Assembly (NCBI GenBank): GCA_910588245.1
Contig: CAJUQP010000003.1
Coordinates: forward strand, 90,912 to 154,911
Length of the DNA stretch: 64,000 nt
Source: an uncultured Muribaculaceae bacterium
Lineage (GTDB): Bacteria > Bacteroidota > Bacteroidia > Bacteroidales > Muribaculaceae
Reading direction: 5' to 3'
A program made the position numbers and the translations under genes. Shown here piece by piece: positions 1 to 8,047 of the stretch; position 1 is the first letter of the stretch; each line of letters opens with the position of its first letter. Below the pieces are notes generated by a model. That model worked only from the letters and a program-made list of their open reading frames with translations. It made no database searches and had not been told where the DNA came from.

Positions 1-122
1 ATATTTTCCGTTATCCAGACGGTACAAATGATTGTCTTTTGCTTTATGTATTCAGGGAGGGAGACAGGCTAAAAATACTATGGGGATACCGTGTCCCCTC
101 CACTTATGACTGGCTAGAATAA
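1..122 (+). CDS. C-terminal end of an unidentified protein (cut by window edge)
   Basis: One frame is open from the window edge to a TAA at 120-122 and encodes about 39 residues ending in RVPSTYDWLE. Only the tail is visible, so no family can be named. It is followed 15 bases later by a small lipoprotein gene and then by a broken RHS tip. In RHS and polymorphic-toxin loci such short genes are often immunity proteins, so this may be one; that is inference from position only. It could also be a random open frame. Confidence 0.35.
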   Translation, partial: IFRYPDGTNDCLLLYVFREGDRLKILWGYRVPSTYDWLE

Positions 123-136
123 AAAATGCATGGGCT

Positions 137-583
137 ATGAAATTATTGATATATATTATTTTCACCTCTGTCATAATATGCTCAGTGGCGGCATGTTCGC
201 AAAGCCGTCAAAATGACAGTAACCCGGAGAATATTCTACGGGACAAGTTCCCGTATTACGGTATCAAGGCATTTGACGATGTCACACCATACAAGACATT
301 GGTCGCGACCGGTATGGGAGAGGCTTCGAGAATCGTCGATTATGAGTATTTTGATCTTTTCGATGACAAGGGGCGTAAGATACTTCCATTGTTCAATATC
401 TATATGAAACGAATGACAGTGTTCATTACCAGGGCTGAGTGGGACAATTACGACGGAGAGGGTCGAAGGCTTGTATTATACTTCGCCAGTGAGTATTTTC
501 GAGTTTTAGACACTCCCTATTGGGGATATCTAACGTATCCGGAAGAGGAGGATTCGGTCTTAAATCTTTATACTGAGAAATGA
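137..583 (+). CDS. Small lipoprotein, possible immunity protein of an RHS locus
   Basis: The 148-residue product starts with a short hydrophobic signal (about residues 3-19) ending in a lipobox-like SVAAC, with Cys20 as the predicted lipidation site, so it should be anchored in a membrane. The mature part is acidic and rich in Tyr, Phe and Asp; I recognise no family. It lies just upstream of an RHS tip remnant (614-1033). Tandem toxin tips and immunity genes are typical of such loci, and membrane-anchored immunity proteins are common, so an immunity role is plausible but is inference. The gene looks intact although its neighbour is degraded. Confidence 0.6.
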   Translation: MKLLIYIIFTSVIICSVAACSQSRQNDSNPENILRDKFPYYGIKAFDDVTPYKTLVATGMGEASRIVDYEYFDLFDDKGRKILPLFNIYMKRMTVFITRAEWDNYDGEGRRLVLYFASEYFRVLDTPYWGYLTYPEEEDSVLNLYTEK

Positions 584-613
584 AGTCAAGGAGGGTAGTT
601 TTACTTTAGTCAT

Positions 614-1033
614 GTCATGACAGCTGTAGAAATAATTGAATCTGCGTTTTTTCGTGACACACATTGGTATGTCGACGGTACAGGGAATGCGCATTTCCTG
701 TACCGGGACTGGCAGGGGAATGTGGTGCTGACGGTGGATGCGGACAACAATGTGGAGCAGATTGTCGGCTATTATCCCTACGGCGAGCCCTGGCGGGAGC
801 CTTGGGGACAGCGGCAGACGCTGTTCGCCGGGAAAGAGCGTCAGGAGGGGCACCGTGAAACAATTTGACTTGATATCATTAACAAATGATAATTCATATG
901 ATTTTTTTCAAATACAAGGTGATGATAATTCAACTAAAGTATTTGAATTCCTTTCTAAAATACCGATGTTGAATGGAGCCATGCCAAGACAGGAATAATT
1001 GAAGATTTAACTATAACAACAGTTTATGCTTAG
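614..1033 (+). pseudogene. RHS-repeat protein C-terminal tip with Toxin-JAB1-like end, frameshifted
   Basis: The first part (617-868) encodes RHS core motifs: YRDWQGNV, VVLTVDADN, YYPYGEPWREP and LFAGKER, the hallmark end of an RHS shell. The reading frame is then lost. From about 858 the next frame reads KQFDLISLTNDNSYDFF and then KVFEFLSK. After an apparent single-base loss near 955, a third frame reads NTDVEWSHAKTG and ends at TAG 1031-1033. KVFEFL..NTDVEW resembles the variable tip that Bacteroidales RHS proteins carry (Toxin-JAB1, a JAB/MPN-type peptidase). The N-terminal shell and the rest of the toxin domain are absent, so this is a relic or an orphan tip used only by recombination. 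The tip family name comes from motif memory, not a search. Confidence 0.75.
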
Positions 1034-1137
1034 GAGAATTTGGTTATCTGTAATTATTTGATTATCTTTGTGAGGAGGAAAGGGATTTAATGGTTTTTTC
1101 AGCCAAATAGCAGGGGCTGCGGAGCAAACAACAAACA

Positions 1138-1824
1138 ATGAACGATCAGATGAAAGAGATACTCAATTTCCTTAAGGAACTGAAAAGAAACAACAACCGC
1201 GAATGGTTCGCGGCAAATAAAGAGACTTATCTATCCGTGAAACGGAAAGCTGATATCCTAACATACGCTTTGATCGCCAAGATATCTGAGTTTGATCCTG
1301 AAGCCGCGAGACTGAGGGTGGAAGACTGCACGTACCGCATTTACCGCGACACCCGTTTCTCACCCGACAAGACGCCCTACAAGACTCATATCGGAATATA
1401 TATAAACCCTCCTAAGGGTAAAAAATCCATGAGGTTCGGCTACTATCTCCATATAGAGCCTGAGAACTGCATGCTGGTAGCCGGGAACATAGGACTCCCC
1501 TCCCCGGTAATGAAAGCAGTCAGGCAAAGTATATTCGATGAAATCGACGAATACAGAGGCATCGTGGAATCGGCCGAATTCAGAAGCGCGTTTTCAGAAC
1601 TGGGAGAAGACCCGCTGAAGACAGCTCCCAAAGGGTTTCCCAAAGACTGGGAATTTATCGATTACCTGAAACCGAGAAATTTCTGCTGCAGCCGCAGTCT
1701 AAAAGACTCCGACCTCTGCCGCCAAGACTTTCCAACATATGCAGAGCCATATCTTAGACAGGCAAAACGGTTTATCGACTTCTTCAATTTCACAATCGAC
1801 GACTTCGAGGAGACTGAATCCTGA
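1138..1824 (+). CDS. DUF2461 domain-containing protein
   Basis: The 228-residue product matches the DUF2461/TIGR02453 family over its whole length. Hallmarks visible are NNNREWFAANK (about residues 18-28), YRIYRDTRFSPDKTPYKTHIG (66-86) and a following FGYYLHIEPE strand (100-109). No signal peptide or membrane segment is seen, so it is cytosolic. The biochemical function of the family is unknown. It stands alone, 105 bases after the RHS relic and convergent with the sigma-factor pair on the other strand; a short hairpin lies between them. The length and both ends fit the family. Confidence 0.9.
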   Translation: MNDQMKEILNFLKELKRNNNREWFAANKETYLSVKRKADILTYALIAKISEFDPEAARLRVEDCTYRIYRDTRFSPDKTPYKTHIGIYINPPKGKKSMRFGYYLHIEPENCMLVAGNIGLPSPVMKAVRQSIFDEIDEYRGIVESAEFRSAFSELGEDPLKTAPKGFPKDWEFIDYLKPRNFCCSRSLKDSDLCRQDFPTYAEPYLRQAKRFIDFFNFTIDDFEETES

Positions 1825-1858
1825 AGCTTCGCAAGCAAATAAAACCTGGTAAGATGAC

Positions 1859-1879
1859 AGGCAGCTGACGCTGCCTTTC
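1859..1879. terminator. Weak hairpin terminator between convergent genes
   Basis: AGGCAGC and GCTGCCT pair perfectly over 7 bases with a 4-base loop, followed by TTT on the plus strand. It lies between the stop codons of the DUF2461 gene and the membrane-protein gene and could serve either. Confidence 0.45.
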
Positions 1880-1915
1880 ATAAGAGAGATTGCCACTAAG
1901 ATCCATGATAAATCA

Positions 1916-2473
1916 TCATTCGTCGTCGAGATCAGCGTGTCCACCGGCGATTATCTTGTAATCGCGCATCATGCGTCTATACACCACAAATCCGGCTCCA
2001 CCACCTATCAAGCCACCGGCTATCGCTCCGATCTGTGCCGACCGGTCGTCGGCCAATATAAACGCGAAGACAATCAATATACAGATTGCAAAAGGGATCA
2101 GGGCGAACATAAACTGATGGTGACGTTTCCTGCACATAATTGCTATCGACGCTATCTCTCTGACCGACATCGTAAAAACATCAATCTTCCCTGTCTGCGT
2201 ATAAAGCCAGAAGTCCATACACCCGCATACAATAAAATAAAAGTCGAGCAATATCACAAGGGGTATACGCCAATTGTCCGGTATGATCTCCATTTTAAGG
2301 AACAATATGTCAAACGCAAGCATGGCGCATGCGATTCCTACAAACCGTCTGTAACGCCTGCGCAGCCGTTCGAGCGATGTCTGCCTGCGCAGAAGCAAGG
2401 AAATGTCGGTATAGTTATCTCTCTCTTTTATGCGTGCGGACTGCCACGCCTCTTTCATCTCTTCCGGTGTCAT
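1916..2473 (-). CDS. Four-helix membrane protein paired with ECF sigma factor
   Basis: The 185-residue product starts at an ATG that overlaps the sigma-factor stop codon in an ATGA junction; a TTG three codons upstream is less likely. A cytoplasmic, Arg-rich N-terminus (about residues 1-43) precedes four hydrophobic stretches near 44-63, 68-91, 121-142 and 148-166, the last Gly-rich. The translational coupling to an ECF sigma gene suggests an anti-sigma or sigma-partner role. However, it is not a canonical one-helix FecR or zinc anti-sigma protein, and no Cys/His ZAS motif is seen in the N-terminus. Function is inference from position. Confidence 0.7.
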   Translation of the reverse strand: MTPEEMKEAWQSARIKERDNYTDISLLLRRQTSLERLRRRYRRFVGIACAMLAFDILFLKMEIIPDNWRIPLVILLDFYFIVCGCMDFWLYTQTGKIDVFTMSVREIASIAIMCRKRHHQFMFALIPFAICILIVFAFILADDRSAQIGAIAGGLIGGGAGFVVYRRMMRDYKIIAGGHADLDDE

Positions 2474-3066
2474 AGATTCCAATGTTTTGAGTCGGCTATC
2501 GCCGCGAGTTTCTCCTTTATTCTTCTAAGTTTGGTTGCGACCGTGTTTCTGTTAAACCCAGTCACCTCAGCAATCTCATCATAACTTCTCTCGTCGAGCC
2601 ACATCATCAGCAAAGATTTCTCAGCAGGATTAAGCATGGATATCAGGTAATGCAACTGCTCGAGAGATTCATTCGGATTGCTTTCCTCATCCGACGGTTC
2701 CGCGATGTTATCGATTGGCAACGCACCCTTATAGCGACCGTTCTTGCGCCACGATGAGACACAAGTATTCATGCAGATACGATAGATCCACGTTGATTTC
2801 CGGCTCTCATCGCGAAAATTCACCAGACCTCTCCAGATATTTATATGGATGTCCTGACGGAGATCCTCATATTCCTGAGGATCTGAGGCATAGAAGAAAC
2901 AGATCTTGTCGATAAGCCTGCTGTTAGCACTGATGACCGCACTAAACTCAAGCTCAAGCGACTTGTCGGCCTTACGGGTGCCAATTGCCGACAATATATA
3001 CCTGATGAACCCGAGGAGGCCACCGGCAAAAGAGGAGGATGGGGATATGTCAACGATAAGTTCCAC
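2470..3066 (-). CDS. ECF-type sigma-70 family RNA polymerase sigma factor
   Basis: Region 2 is seen around residues 40-110 (FYASDPQEYEDLRQDIHINIWRGL, then STWIYRICMNTC) and region 4 with its helix-turn-helix near 145-190 (SYDEIAEVTGFNRNTVATKL). Regions 1 and 3 are missing, as expected of ECF sigma factors, which direct RNA polymerase to regulon promoters. The only available start in this frame is a GTG at 3066, which coincides with a possible -7 box (TACTTTTG at 3066-3073), so the true start may lie further in; about 36 extra residues precede the conserved part. It is coupled by a 4-base overlap to the membrane protein that follows. Confidence 0.88.
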   Translation of the reverse strand: MELIVDISPSSSFAGGLLGFIRYILSAIGTRKADKSLELEFSAVISANSRLIDKICFFYASDPQEYEDLRQDIHINIWRGLVNFRDESRKSTWIYRICMNTCVSSWRKNGRYKGALPIDNIAEPSDEESNPNESLEQLHYLISMLNPAEKSLLMMWLDERSYDEIAEVTGFNRNTVATKLRRIKEKLAAIADSKHWNL

Positions 3067-3178
3067 AAAAGTATCTTGCTAAAAATTGTCTACAGTCCGT
3101 TAGACGCGCCGCCCCGGAAATAGTTTCACGACAGACAGATTTTTATTTAGGCAAGAATGAGGATATATAAATAGACCA

Positions 3179-5782
3179 TCAGAAATTGAAGTGGAGAGAA
3201 ACCCGGACACCGCTTTTGTCACACCCCGGAGTGTCACGATATGTAAGACGCCACACATAGTCCACACGAAGAAAGGTGAGGATATTGTCGAGACCTGCGC
3301 CTATCTCCATATAGGGGGTACTTTTCATTACCCTCGGGCTCGCCTGGGCCGGGAACAGAGGTAATGAAGCATTCAGGGCCGGATTATTACGGTCGGAAAG
3401 TCCTCCCCATAGTCCCTTGAATGTCACAGCCTCCCTTATCTTCAGTTTTTTAAGTAATGGAAGACGGTTGAAAAGGATACCATTACCGAAATATGTGAAA
3501 TCAATGGCGGCATACCGGTCGTTGGCAAACTCCATGGCGTTCATAAGAGAATAACTCTCCGGCTGGATGGTGTATGAAAGGTTGGCATTGGGCCACATCA
3601 GGGCCGGATAATATACGCCACTCCACACTTTCCCAGCCTTAAGTATGATATCTGTATAACCGAAAGCGGAGAGCCAAAGACGTTTCTGTACGGAAATCTC
3701 ACTACGGTTGAGGGTAAAATCAGCTCCCATAAACCCTTTCGGCCCGAACTCATGAGTCAGTTGTATGACCCATGCGTCAAGATTTATCGGTATGCGCAAC
3801 GTACGCCCCTGGATGAATTTTTCTCCCGGCGCCCATCTGACTGTGACATTGAACGACGACTGACGATATTCAGAGATGCTTCGTCCGTCGGCAAACGTGA
3901 AAGGAAGCCACTGTGTAGCCTCCTGCCTCTCATGACTGAGACCTGCCTCAACCGAAAAATTGTTGGGGAGCTCAAGAATGTATCCGAATTTAGCAAGGCG
4001 GCGGTATGTGACAAGGACACTCTCCTTCCTCTTCAGCGACAGGAAAACGTTGTCCTGGCTCGTGAAGAGATAATGCTGCCCGATCATATCCAGATCATAC
4101 GACATTGAACCGTAGAATCCGTGGCGCGGCCATTCATATGAATGATGCTTCTTTGGAGTGAACGAATACTCCACATCCGCTTTGTATTTCCATTTTTTGT
4201 CGCGGGTACCGTAGGCCACATATCCTTTTGCGAAAAGATGCGGATTGAGCGGCGACATTGTCATGCCTCCAAGTCTTATGCGGAGCCCTTCGACAGTGTT
4301 GCCGCTAAGCAGGGTATTTACAGGGCCGAGATCAACCTTGCTCGGGTTGCCGGTACGCACATATCCACTTTCCATAAGACCGACAGCTTTCTCAGCCCAA
4401 TAAAGCAGAGGCACCTTCCTCATCTCCCCCATCATATTACCCATCCTCGATTCCGCGACTGTCATGGGCACCATCCGCTCGGCACTCCAGAACTCCCCGT
4501 CCCGGCTCCGTGCCCCCTCAAGATCGATAGCGTTGCCCAATCTTCCGTAAAAATCCCTCAGATCTTCCCGCATCTCATAACTGAAATTGTCATAGCTCGT
4601 GGTCTTTCTTATATACATCCTGGGCGTGCCCGGGGCGATCCTCATCTCCATGCAGATATCGTCATAAGTCTTATGGCGGTTGCCAAGGCTGTCTTTCTCA
4701 AACATCAGATTGACAAATATATTATCCACATAGTTTAGGTTTATCGCCTGCGGCACACGCATAGTCACTTTCTTCACGAACATTGTGGTGTCGCCAACAG
4801 GTACATATATCTTTCCGTTGAATCCCATCGACTCAGGATTGTGAGGAGCGAAGCTGAGCTCTATGCATCTGTCGGAGCCCACATAAACGGTGTCGGTGAG
4901 ATAATATTTATAGAAATCAGGACCAATGGAGGAGAGTGGACTGACAAATCGGTTGGTCATAAATATAATATCGTTGCCGTAGATATCCATCTCGCGAACA
5001 ACATCCTCGAGCATCAGCTGCATGTTTTCCTGACTAAGGACCTCGTCAAGGCCAGCACTCCGGTATCCTCTGACGATCTCCTTGTCTGCGCCAGGCTTGC
5101 GGCTGCGTATATGAGTTGACGCCTTCTCCTTTATAATAAGATCAAGAATGCGTTTGCCGGTCCATGACGATGTATCGACATAATCCTTCAGGAATTTTCC
5201 TTTACCCCCGAGAAACCCTCCGGAGAAATCACCGTTGAACTCATTAAGAGCCAAGAGGGTCTTCTCATACTTGTCATAACTGTAAAAAGGTTCCCTCTTC
5301 GGATCATGCTTTCCGGATTCGGCGCGCAGGCGCCTCACAAAATCTACCGCAGGATTGTTTTTCTTGGAATATTTCTCTTTGCGAGGTCTTACCACCACTT
5401 CCTGAAGAGCCTGCGAAGCGGGCGACAATCGGATCACGACGGCAGTGTCGGCAACTGTGGCAGGGAAACCCTTAGGCTCATAACCTGTGTATTCCACTCT
5501 CCATCCGGTTGGATTACCATAGGAGAAAACCCGAAAAGAACCGTTTTCATTGGCTACGGCGTTGCGTTTACGGTCGGGGAGATATATAAGGTTGGCGAAA
5601 GGGAGGACTTCTCCGGTGACAGAATCCGTCACCTGGCCAACGATCCATCTCGAACCGGGGGCAACGGATGAAGCGCCGTAAACGCCGGCAGATTCCTTAC
5701 CGCGCACAGCCCCTGAGGCGGATGCCGCCATGAGACACCATGACAGAAGCACGAACGCCGGGAATGCGATCCGGGAAATCAT
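3179..5782 (-). CDS. DUF5686 / carboxypeptidase-regulatory-like outer-membrane protein
   Basis: The protein has a signal peptide (MISRIAFPAFVLLSWCLMA...), a CarboxypepD_reg-like beta-sandwich (VTDSVTGEVLPFANLIYLP, GSFRVFSYG, then LQEVVVRPRKEKY) and a long DUF5686 region ending in a beta-rich part whose last residues are VRVSLHFNF. This layout is typical of Bacteroidota outer-membrane proteins of unknown role, probably with a C-terminal barrel. I chose the Met that gives a standard signal peptide; in-frame ATGs at 5824 and 5878 would add 14 or 32 residues. The product is 867 residues, close to the family norm. It is not evidently in an operon. It lacks a TonB-plug domain, so it is not a SusC-type transporter. 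Confidence 0.85.
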   Translation of the reverse strand: MISRIAFPAFVLLSWCLMAASASGAVRGKESAGVYGASSVAPGSRWIVGQVTDSVTGEVLPFANLIYLPDRKRNAVANENGSFRVFSYGNPTGWRVEYTGYEPKGFPATVADTAVVIRLSPASQALQEVVVRPRKEKYSKKNNPAVDFVRRLRAESGKHDPKREPFYSYDKYEKTLLALNEFNGDFSGGFLGGKGKFLKDYVDTSSWTGKRILDLIIKEKASTHIRSRKPGADKEIVRGYRSAGLDEVLSQENMQLMLEDVVREMDIYGNDIIFMTNRFVSPLSSIGPDFYKYYLTDTVYVGSDRCIELSFAPHNPESMGFNGKIYVPVGDTTMFVKKVTMRVPQAINLNYVDNIFVNLMFEKDSLGNRHKTYDDICMEMRIAPGTPRMYIRKTTSYDNFSYEMREDLRDFYGRLGNAIDLEGARSRDGEFWSAERMVPMTVAESRMGNMMGEMRKVPLLYWAEKAVGLMESGYVRTGNPSKVDLGPVNTLLSGNTVEGLRIRLGGMTMSPLNPHLFAKGYVAYGTRDKKWKYKADVEYSFTPKKHHSYEWPRHGFYGSMSYDLDMIGQHYLFTSQDNVFLSLKRKESVLVTYRRLAKFGYILELPNNFSVEAGLSHERQEATQWLPFTFADGRSISEYRQSSFNVTVRWAPGEKFIQGRTLRIPINLDAWVIQLTHEFGPKGFMGADFTLNRSEISVQKRLWLSAFGYTDIILKAGKVWSGVYYPALMWPNANLSYTIQPESYSLMNAMEFANDRYAAIDFTYFGNGILFNRLPLLKKLKIREAVTFKGLWGGLSDRNNPALNASLPLFPAQASPRVMKSTPYMEIGAGLDNILTFLRVDYVWRLTYRDTPGCDKSGVRVSLHFNF

Positions 5783-5994
5783 CTTACTTGAATATGACTC
5801 TATTATAACGCGGATTGATTTCATTTCCTTATTGTTAGCCGCCCCGCAGGATATCTCTTCGATAGCACATCCGGGCATCTTATGAGTGTAGCTGGATTAC
5901 ACTTTTACATAACGAGGGAGGACGAGAAACTGTACATCTTTTCCGAAATTGTTCTATTTTTAGGATTTTTAAACCAAAATCGCAGGTAATTTAG

Positions 5995-6002
5995 TATATT
6001 TG
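5995..6002 (+). promoter_or_regulatory. -7 box for the CYTH gene
   Basis: TATATTTG matches the Bacteroidota -7 consensus TAnnTTTG and lies 35 bases before the CYTH start. No good -33 TTG is seen at the usual spacing. Confidence 0.45.
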
Positions 6003-6037
6003 CACACATACAGATAAAACTATCCATCCAATAGACA

Positions 6038-6478
6038 ATGGCATTTGAAATAGAACATAAATATCTTGTGAACGATGACAGCTATAAAAAAATGGCTGTC
6101 AAAAAAGTAGAAATCCGACAGGGTTACCTTAGCCGCCTTCCGGAAAGGACAGTGCGCGTACGGACACGCGACAAGCAAGGATTTCTGACAGTAAAAGGGA
6201 AGAATCATGGCGACACACGCCTTGAGTTCGAATATGAGATTCCATATGAAGATGCCTGCGAGATGCTCGCGCTCTGCGAGCCCGGAATGATTGAGAAAAC
6301 CCGCTGGCTCGTAAAGTTTGACGGACTGGTATGGGAAGTCGATGAATATCATGGCGCGCGGGAAGGACTGACAGTGGCGGAAGTGGAGATTCCGAAGTCC
6401 GGTCTTCATTATTCCATTCCACCGTTCGCAGGCAGGAATGTCACGGGGGATCCTGCATATTACAATTCAAATCTTTGA
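6038..6478 (+). CDS. CYTH domain protein (triphosphate-tunnel hydrolase family)
   Basis: The 146-residue product opens with MAFEIEHKYLV, containing the CYTH signature ExExK (Glu4, Glu6, Lys8). It continues with the basic strands expected of a triphosphate tunnel: RQGYLS, RTVRVRTRD, FLTVKGK and LEFEYEIP, and later VDEYHG and VAEVEIP. Enzymes of this family act on inorganic triphosphate, thiamine triphosphate or ATP, using metal-bound acidic and basic residues. The short length, with no CHAD domain, matches the small bacterial CYTH proteins that mostly act as inorganic triphosphatases; the exact substrate cannot be told from sequence. It is convergent with the MerR-like gene. Confidence 0.9.
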   Translation: MAFEIEHKYLVNDDSYKKMAVKKVEIRQGYLSRLPERTVRVRTRDKQGFLTVKGKNHGDTRLEFEYEIPYEDACEMLALCEPGMIEKTRWLVKFDGLVWEVDEYHGAREGLTVAEVEIPKSGLHYSIPPFAGRNVTGDPAYYNSNL

Positions 6479-6492
6479 ATCCGGAGTTATGA

Positions 6493-6831
6493 CTAACGCC
6501 TTTTCTCAAGAGATTTAAGCATCATCTCCAGCTCGTCCCTGACGTCGGAGAGACGGTCGATTATATCCATCCGCTTAGATATGTTGCTCCTGTTAAGACG
6601 CATCTGCTCACGGGCAGCCTCAATCTTCAGACCTTTTATCTTCACAAGATAATGGATTATACGAAGTGTCTCGATATCATCGGGGGTATAGTAGCGTATA
6701 TTGGCATTGCTCCGCATGGGACGCACCTCCGGGAACTCCATCTCCCAATAGCGGAGCGTAGGCTGAGAGACACACAGGATCTCAGCCACATCCTTTATCT
6801 TATAGTATTTTTTTGTAAGGTCAGACGCCAT
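6493..6831 (-). CDS. MerR-family transcriptional regulator
   Basis: The 112-residue product begins with an N-terminal winged helix-turn-helix: KYYKIKDVAEILCVSQPTLRY, then WEMEFPEVRP and NIRYYTPDDIETL. It ends in a coiled-coil-like helix (IDRLSDVRDELEMMLKSLEK) that would dimerise. There is no effector domain or cysteine cluster, so the signal is not evident. I chose the ATG at 6831; a GTG at 6888 would add 19 unconserved residues. It follows the M23 peptidase gene closely on the same strand, and the two may be co-transcribed. Confidence 0.88.
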   Translation of the reverse strand: MASDLTKKYYKIKDVAEILCVSQPTLRYWEMEFPEVRPMRSNANIRYYTPDDIETLRIIHYLVKIKGLKIEAAREQMRLNRSNISKRMDIIDRLSDVRDELEMMLKSLEKRR

Positions 6832-6891
6832 ATTTTCTCGTGAATCAATCTCTTTATCAACTAAACAATATCCAGAAGCAAAGGCCACCCA

Positions 6892-7860
6892 TCAATCCAT
6901 CATATTGCCGGCATTGTCAGCAATCCTAAGTATCTCGGAATATTGCTCGGGGGTGAGATCCATGAAGCAATAATTGACGGGATCCTGAGCCTTATCCTTG
7001 AATCTCACCTCATAATGCAGATGTGGGGCCTTGGATTTCCCGGTCGAGCCTACGCGCCCGATAAGTTGTCCGCGTGTCACTTTGTCGCCCTCCCTTACAA
7101 GGAACTCGTTGAGATGGGCATATCGGCTCACATAGTTGAAGCCATGGTCAATATCCACACAGTTGCCGTAGCCTGCCTGCCGCCTTGCGGTAGCCACTGT
7201 CCCGTCGGCCGTTGCATATACCGGCGTCCCGGTCGTGGCCGCAAGATCAATGCCCTCATGATATACCGTCGACCCGAAAATAGGATCACGCCTGAAACCG
7301 AAACCCGACGACAAAGTAAACTCATCGACCGATAACGGAAAGACTGACGGGATATGCCGGAAGCGGCTCTTCTGCTGACGTATTGCCTCCCGCAGCTGAT
7401 CAAAGCTCTGAACCTGAGCCAAAAGCTGCCGTTCAAGAAGATCCATGTTCTGGGTGAGCCGCGTCACCAGCCCCGCGTCTGAAAGCTTCTCAAGCTCCCT
7501 GTAACGGTTTTCGTTGTCGAGTCCCGCATGGCGCTGCGCCCGACTCAGAGGATCCATCTGCATCATCACCCGATAGAAATTATCGTCTCTGTCGCGCAGA
7601 TGATCCATGACTTTCAAAGAATTGTCAAGACGCCGGCTCAATATGGCATACTGTGTGCGCAACTGGGCATTCTCGTTGCGAAGGTTCTCCTCAGTGGGAG
7701 AATCGAAACAGTAGAACACAAGCAGGAACAGTCCCAATCCTATCATCGCGCCAATCAGCCACGTCTTGCCCCAATAGGCAAGACGCATACGCATCGAGGG
7801 ATACACACGCTCGAAGTTGTCCGTGTCCGGATTATATCTGTAATAGACGTTTTTCGCCAA
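6892..7860 (-). CDS. M23 family metallopeptidase, membrane-anchored
   Basis: The 322-residue protein has a short cytoplasmic N-terminus, one membrane helix (about 33-52), a coiled-coil periplasmic region (55-165) and a C-terminal LytM/M23 domain (about 180-300). The zinc and catalytic residues appear intact: His201 and Asp205 (YHEGIDLA), His249 (RYAHL), and His280-x-His282 (PHLHYEV). Such enzymes cut peptidoglycan cross-bridges or activate amidases during cell separation. The gene is divergent from alaS, and the two promoters overlap inside an inverted repeat. A second, degenerate M23 protein with similar architecture lies at 58578-59459. Confidence 0.92.
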   Translation of the reverse strand: MAKNVYYRYNPDTDNFERVYPSMRMRLAYWGKTWLIGAMIGLGLFLLVFYCFDSPTEENLRNENAQLRTQYAILSRRLDNSLKVMDHLRDRDDNFYRVMMQMDPLSRAQRHAGLDNENRYRELEKLSDAGLVTRLTQNMDLLERQLLAQVQSFDQLREAIRQQKSRFRHIPSVFPLSVDEFTLSSGFGFRRDPIFGSTVYHEGIDLAATTGTPVYATADGTVATARRQAGYGNCVDIDHGFNYVSRYAHLNEFLVREGDKVTRGQLIGRVGSTGKSKAPHLHYEVRFKDKAQDPVNYCFMDLTPEQYSEILRIADNAGNMMD

Positions 7861-7928
7861 TTATCTCTGATTTTATTTCCTTTGCCACACCTGGAGGCGC
7901 GGTTAAAGAAGGTTTTATCTGTTTAATA

Positions 7929-7959
7929 TTGCAAAATTAATGGAATTTGAATAATTTTG
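7929..7959 (+). promoter_or_regulatory. alaS promoter
   Basis: TTG at 7929-7931, a 20-base spacer and TAATTTTG at 7952-7959 fit the Bacteroidota -33/-7 consensus. It overlaps a mirror-image promoter on the other strand. Confidence 0.75.
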
Positions 7960-7962
7960 CAA
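7932..7962 (-). promoter_or_regulatory. M23 peptidase promoter, divergent to alaS
   Basis: Read on the minus strand, TTG at 7962-7960, 20 bases, then TAATTTTG at 7939-7932. Each -33 abuts the opposing -7, and the arms TTGCAAAATTA and TAATTTTGCAA are perfect inverted repeats. Confidence 0.7.
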
Positions 7963-8047
7963 CTTAAAACCACGCAACTAAAAAAATACCGGCCCCGCGC
8001 TGTCGGAACGACAGCGACCATAACCGGAAAATAACAGACAAACAGCT

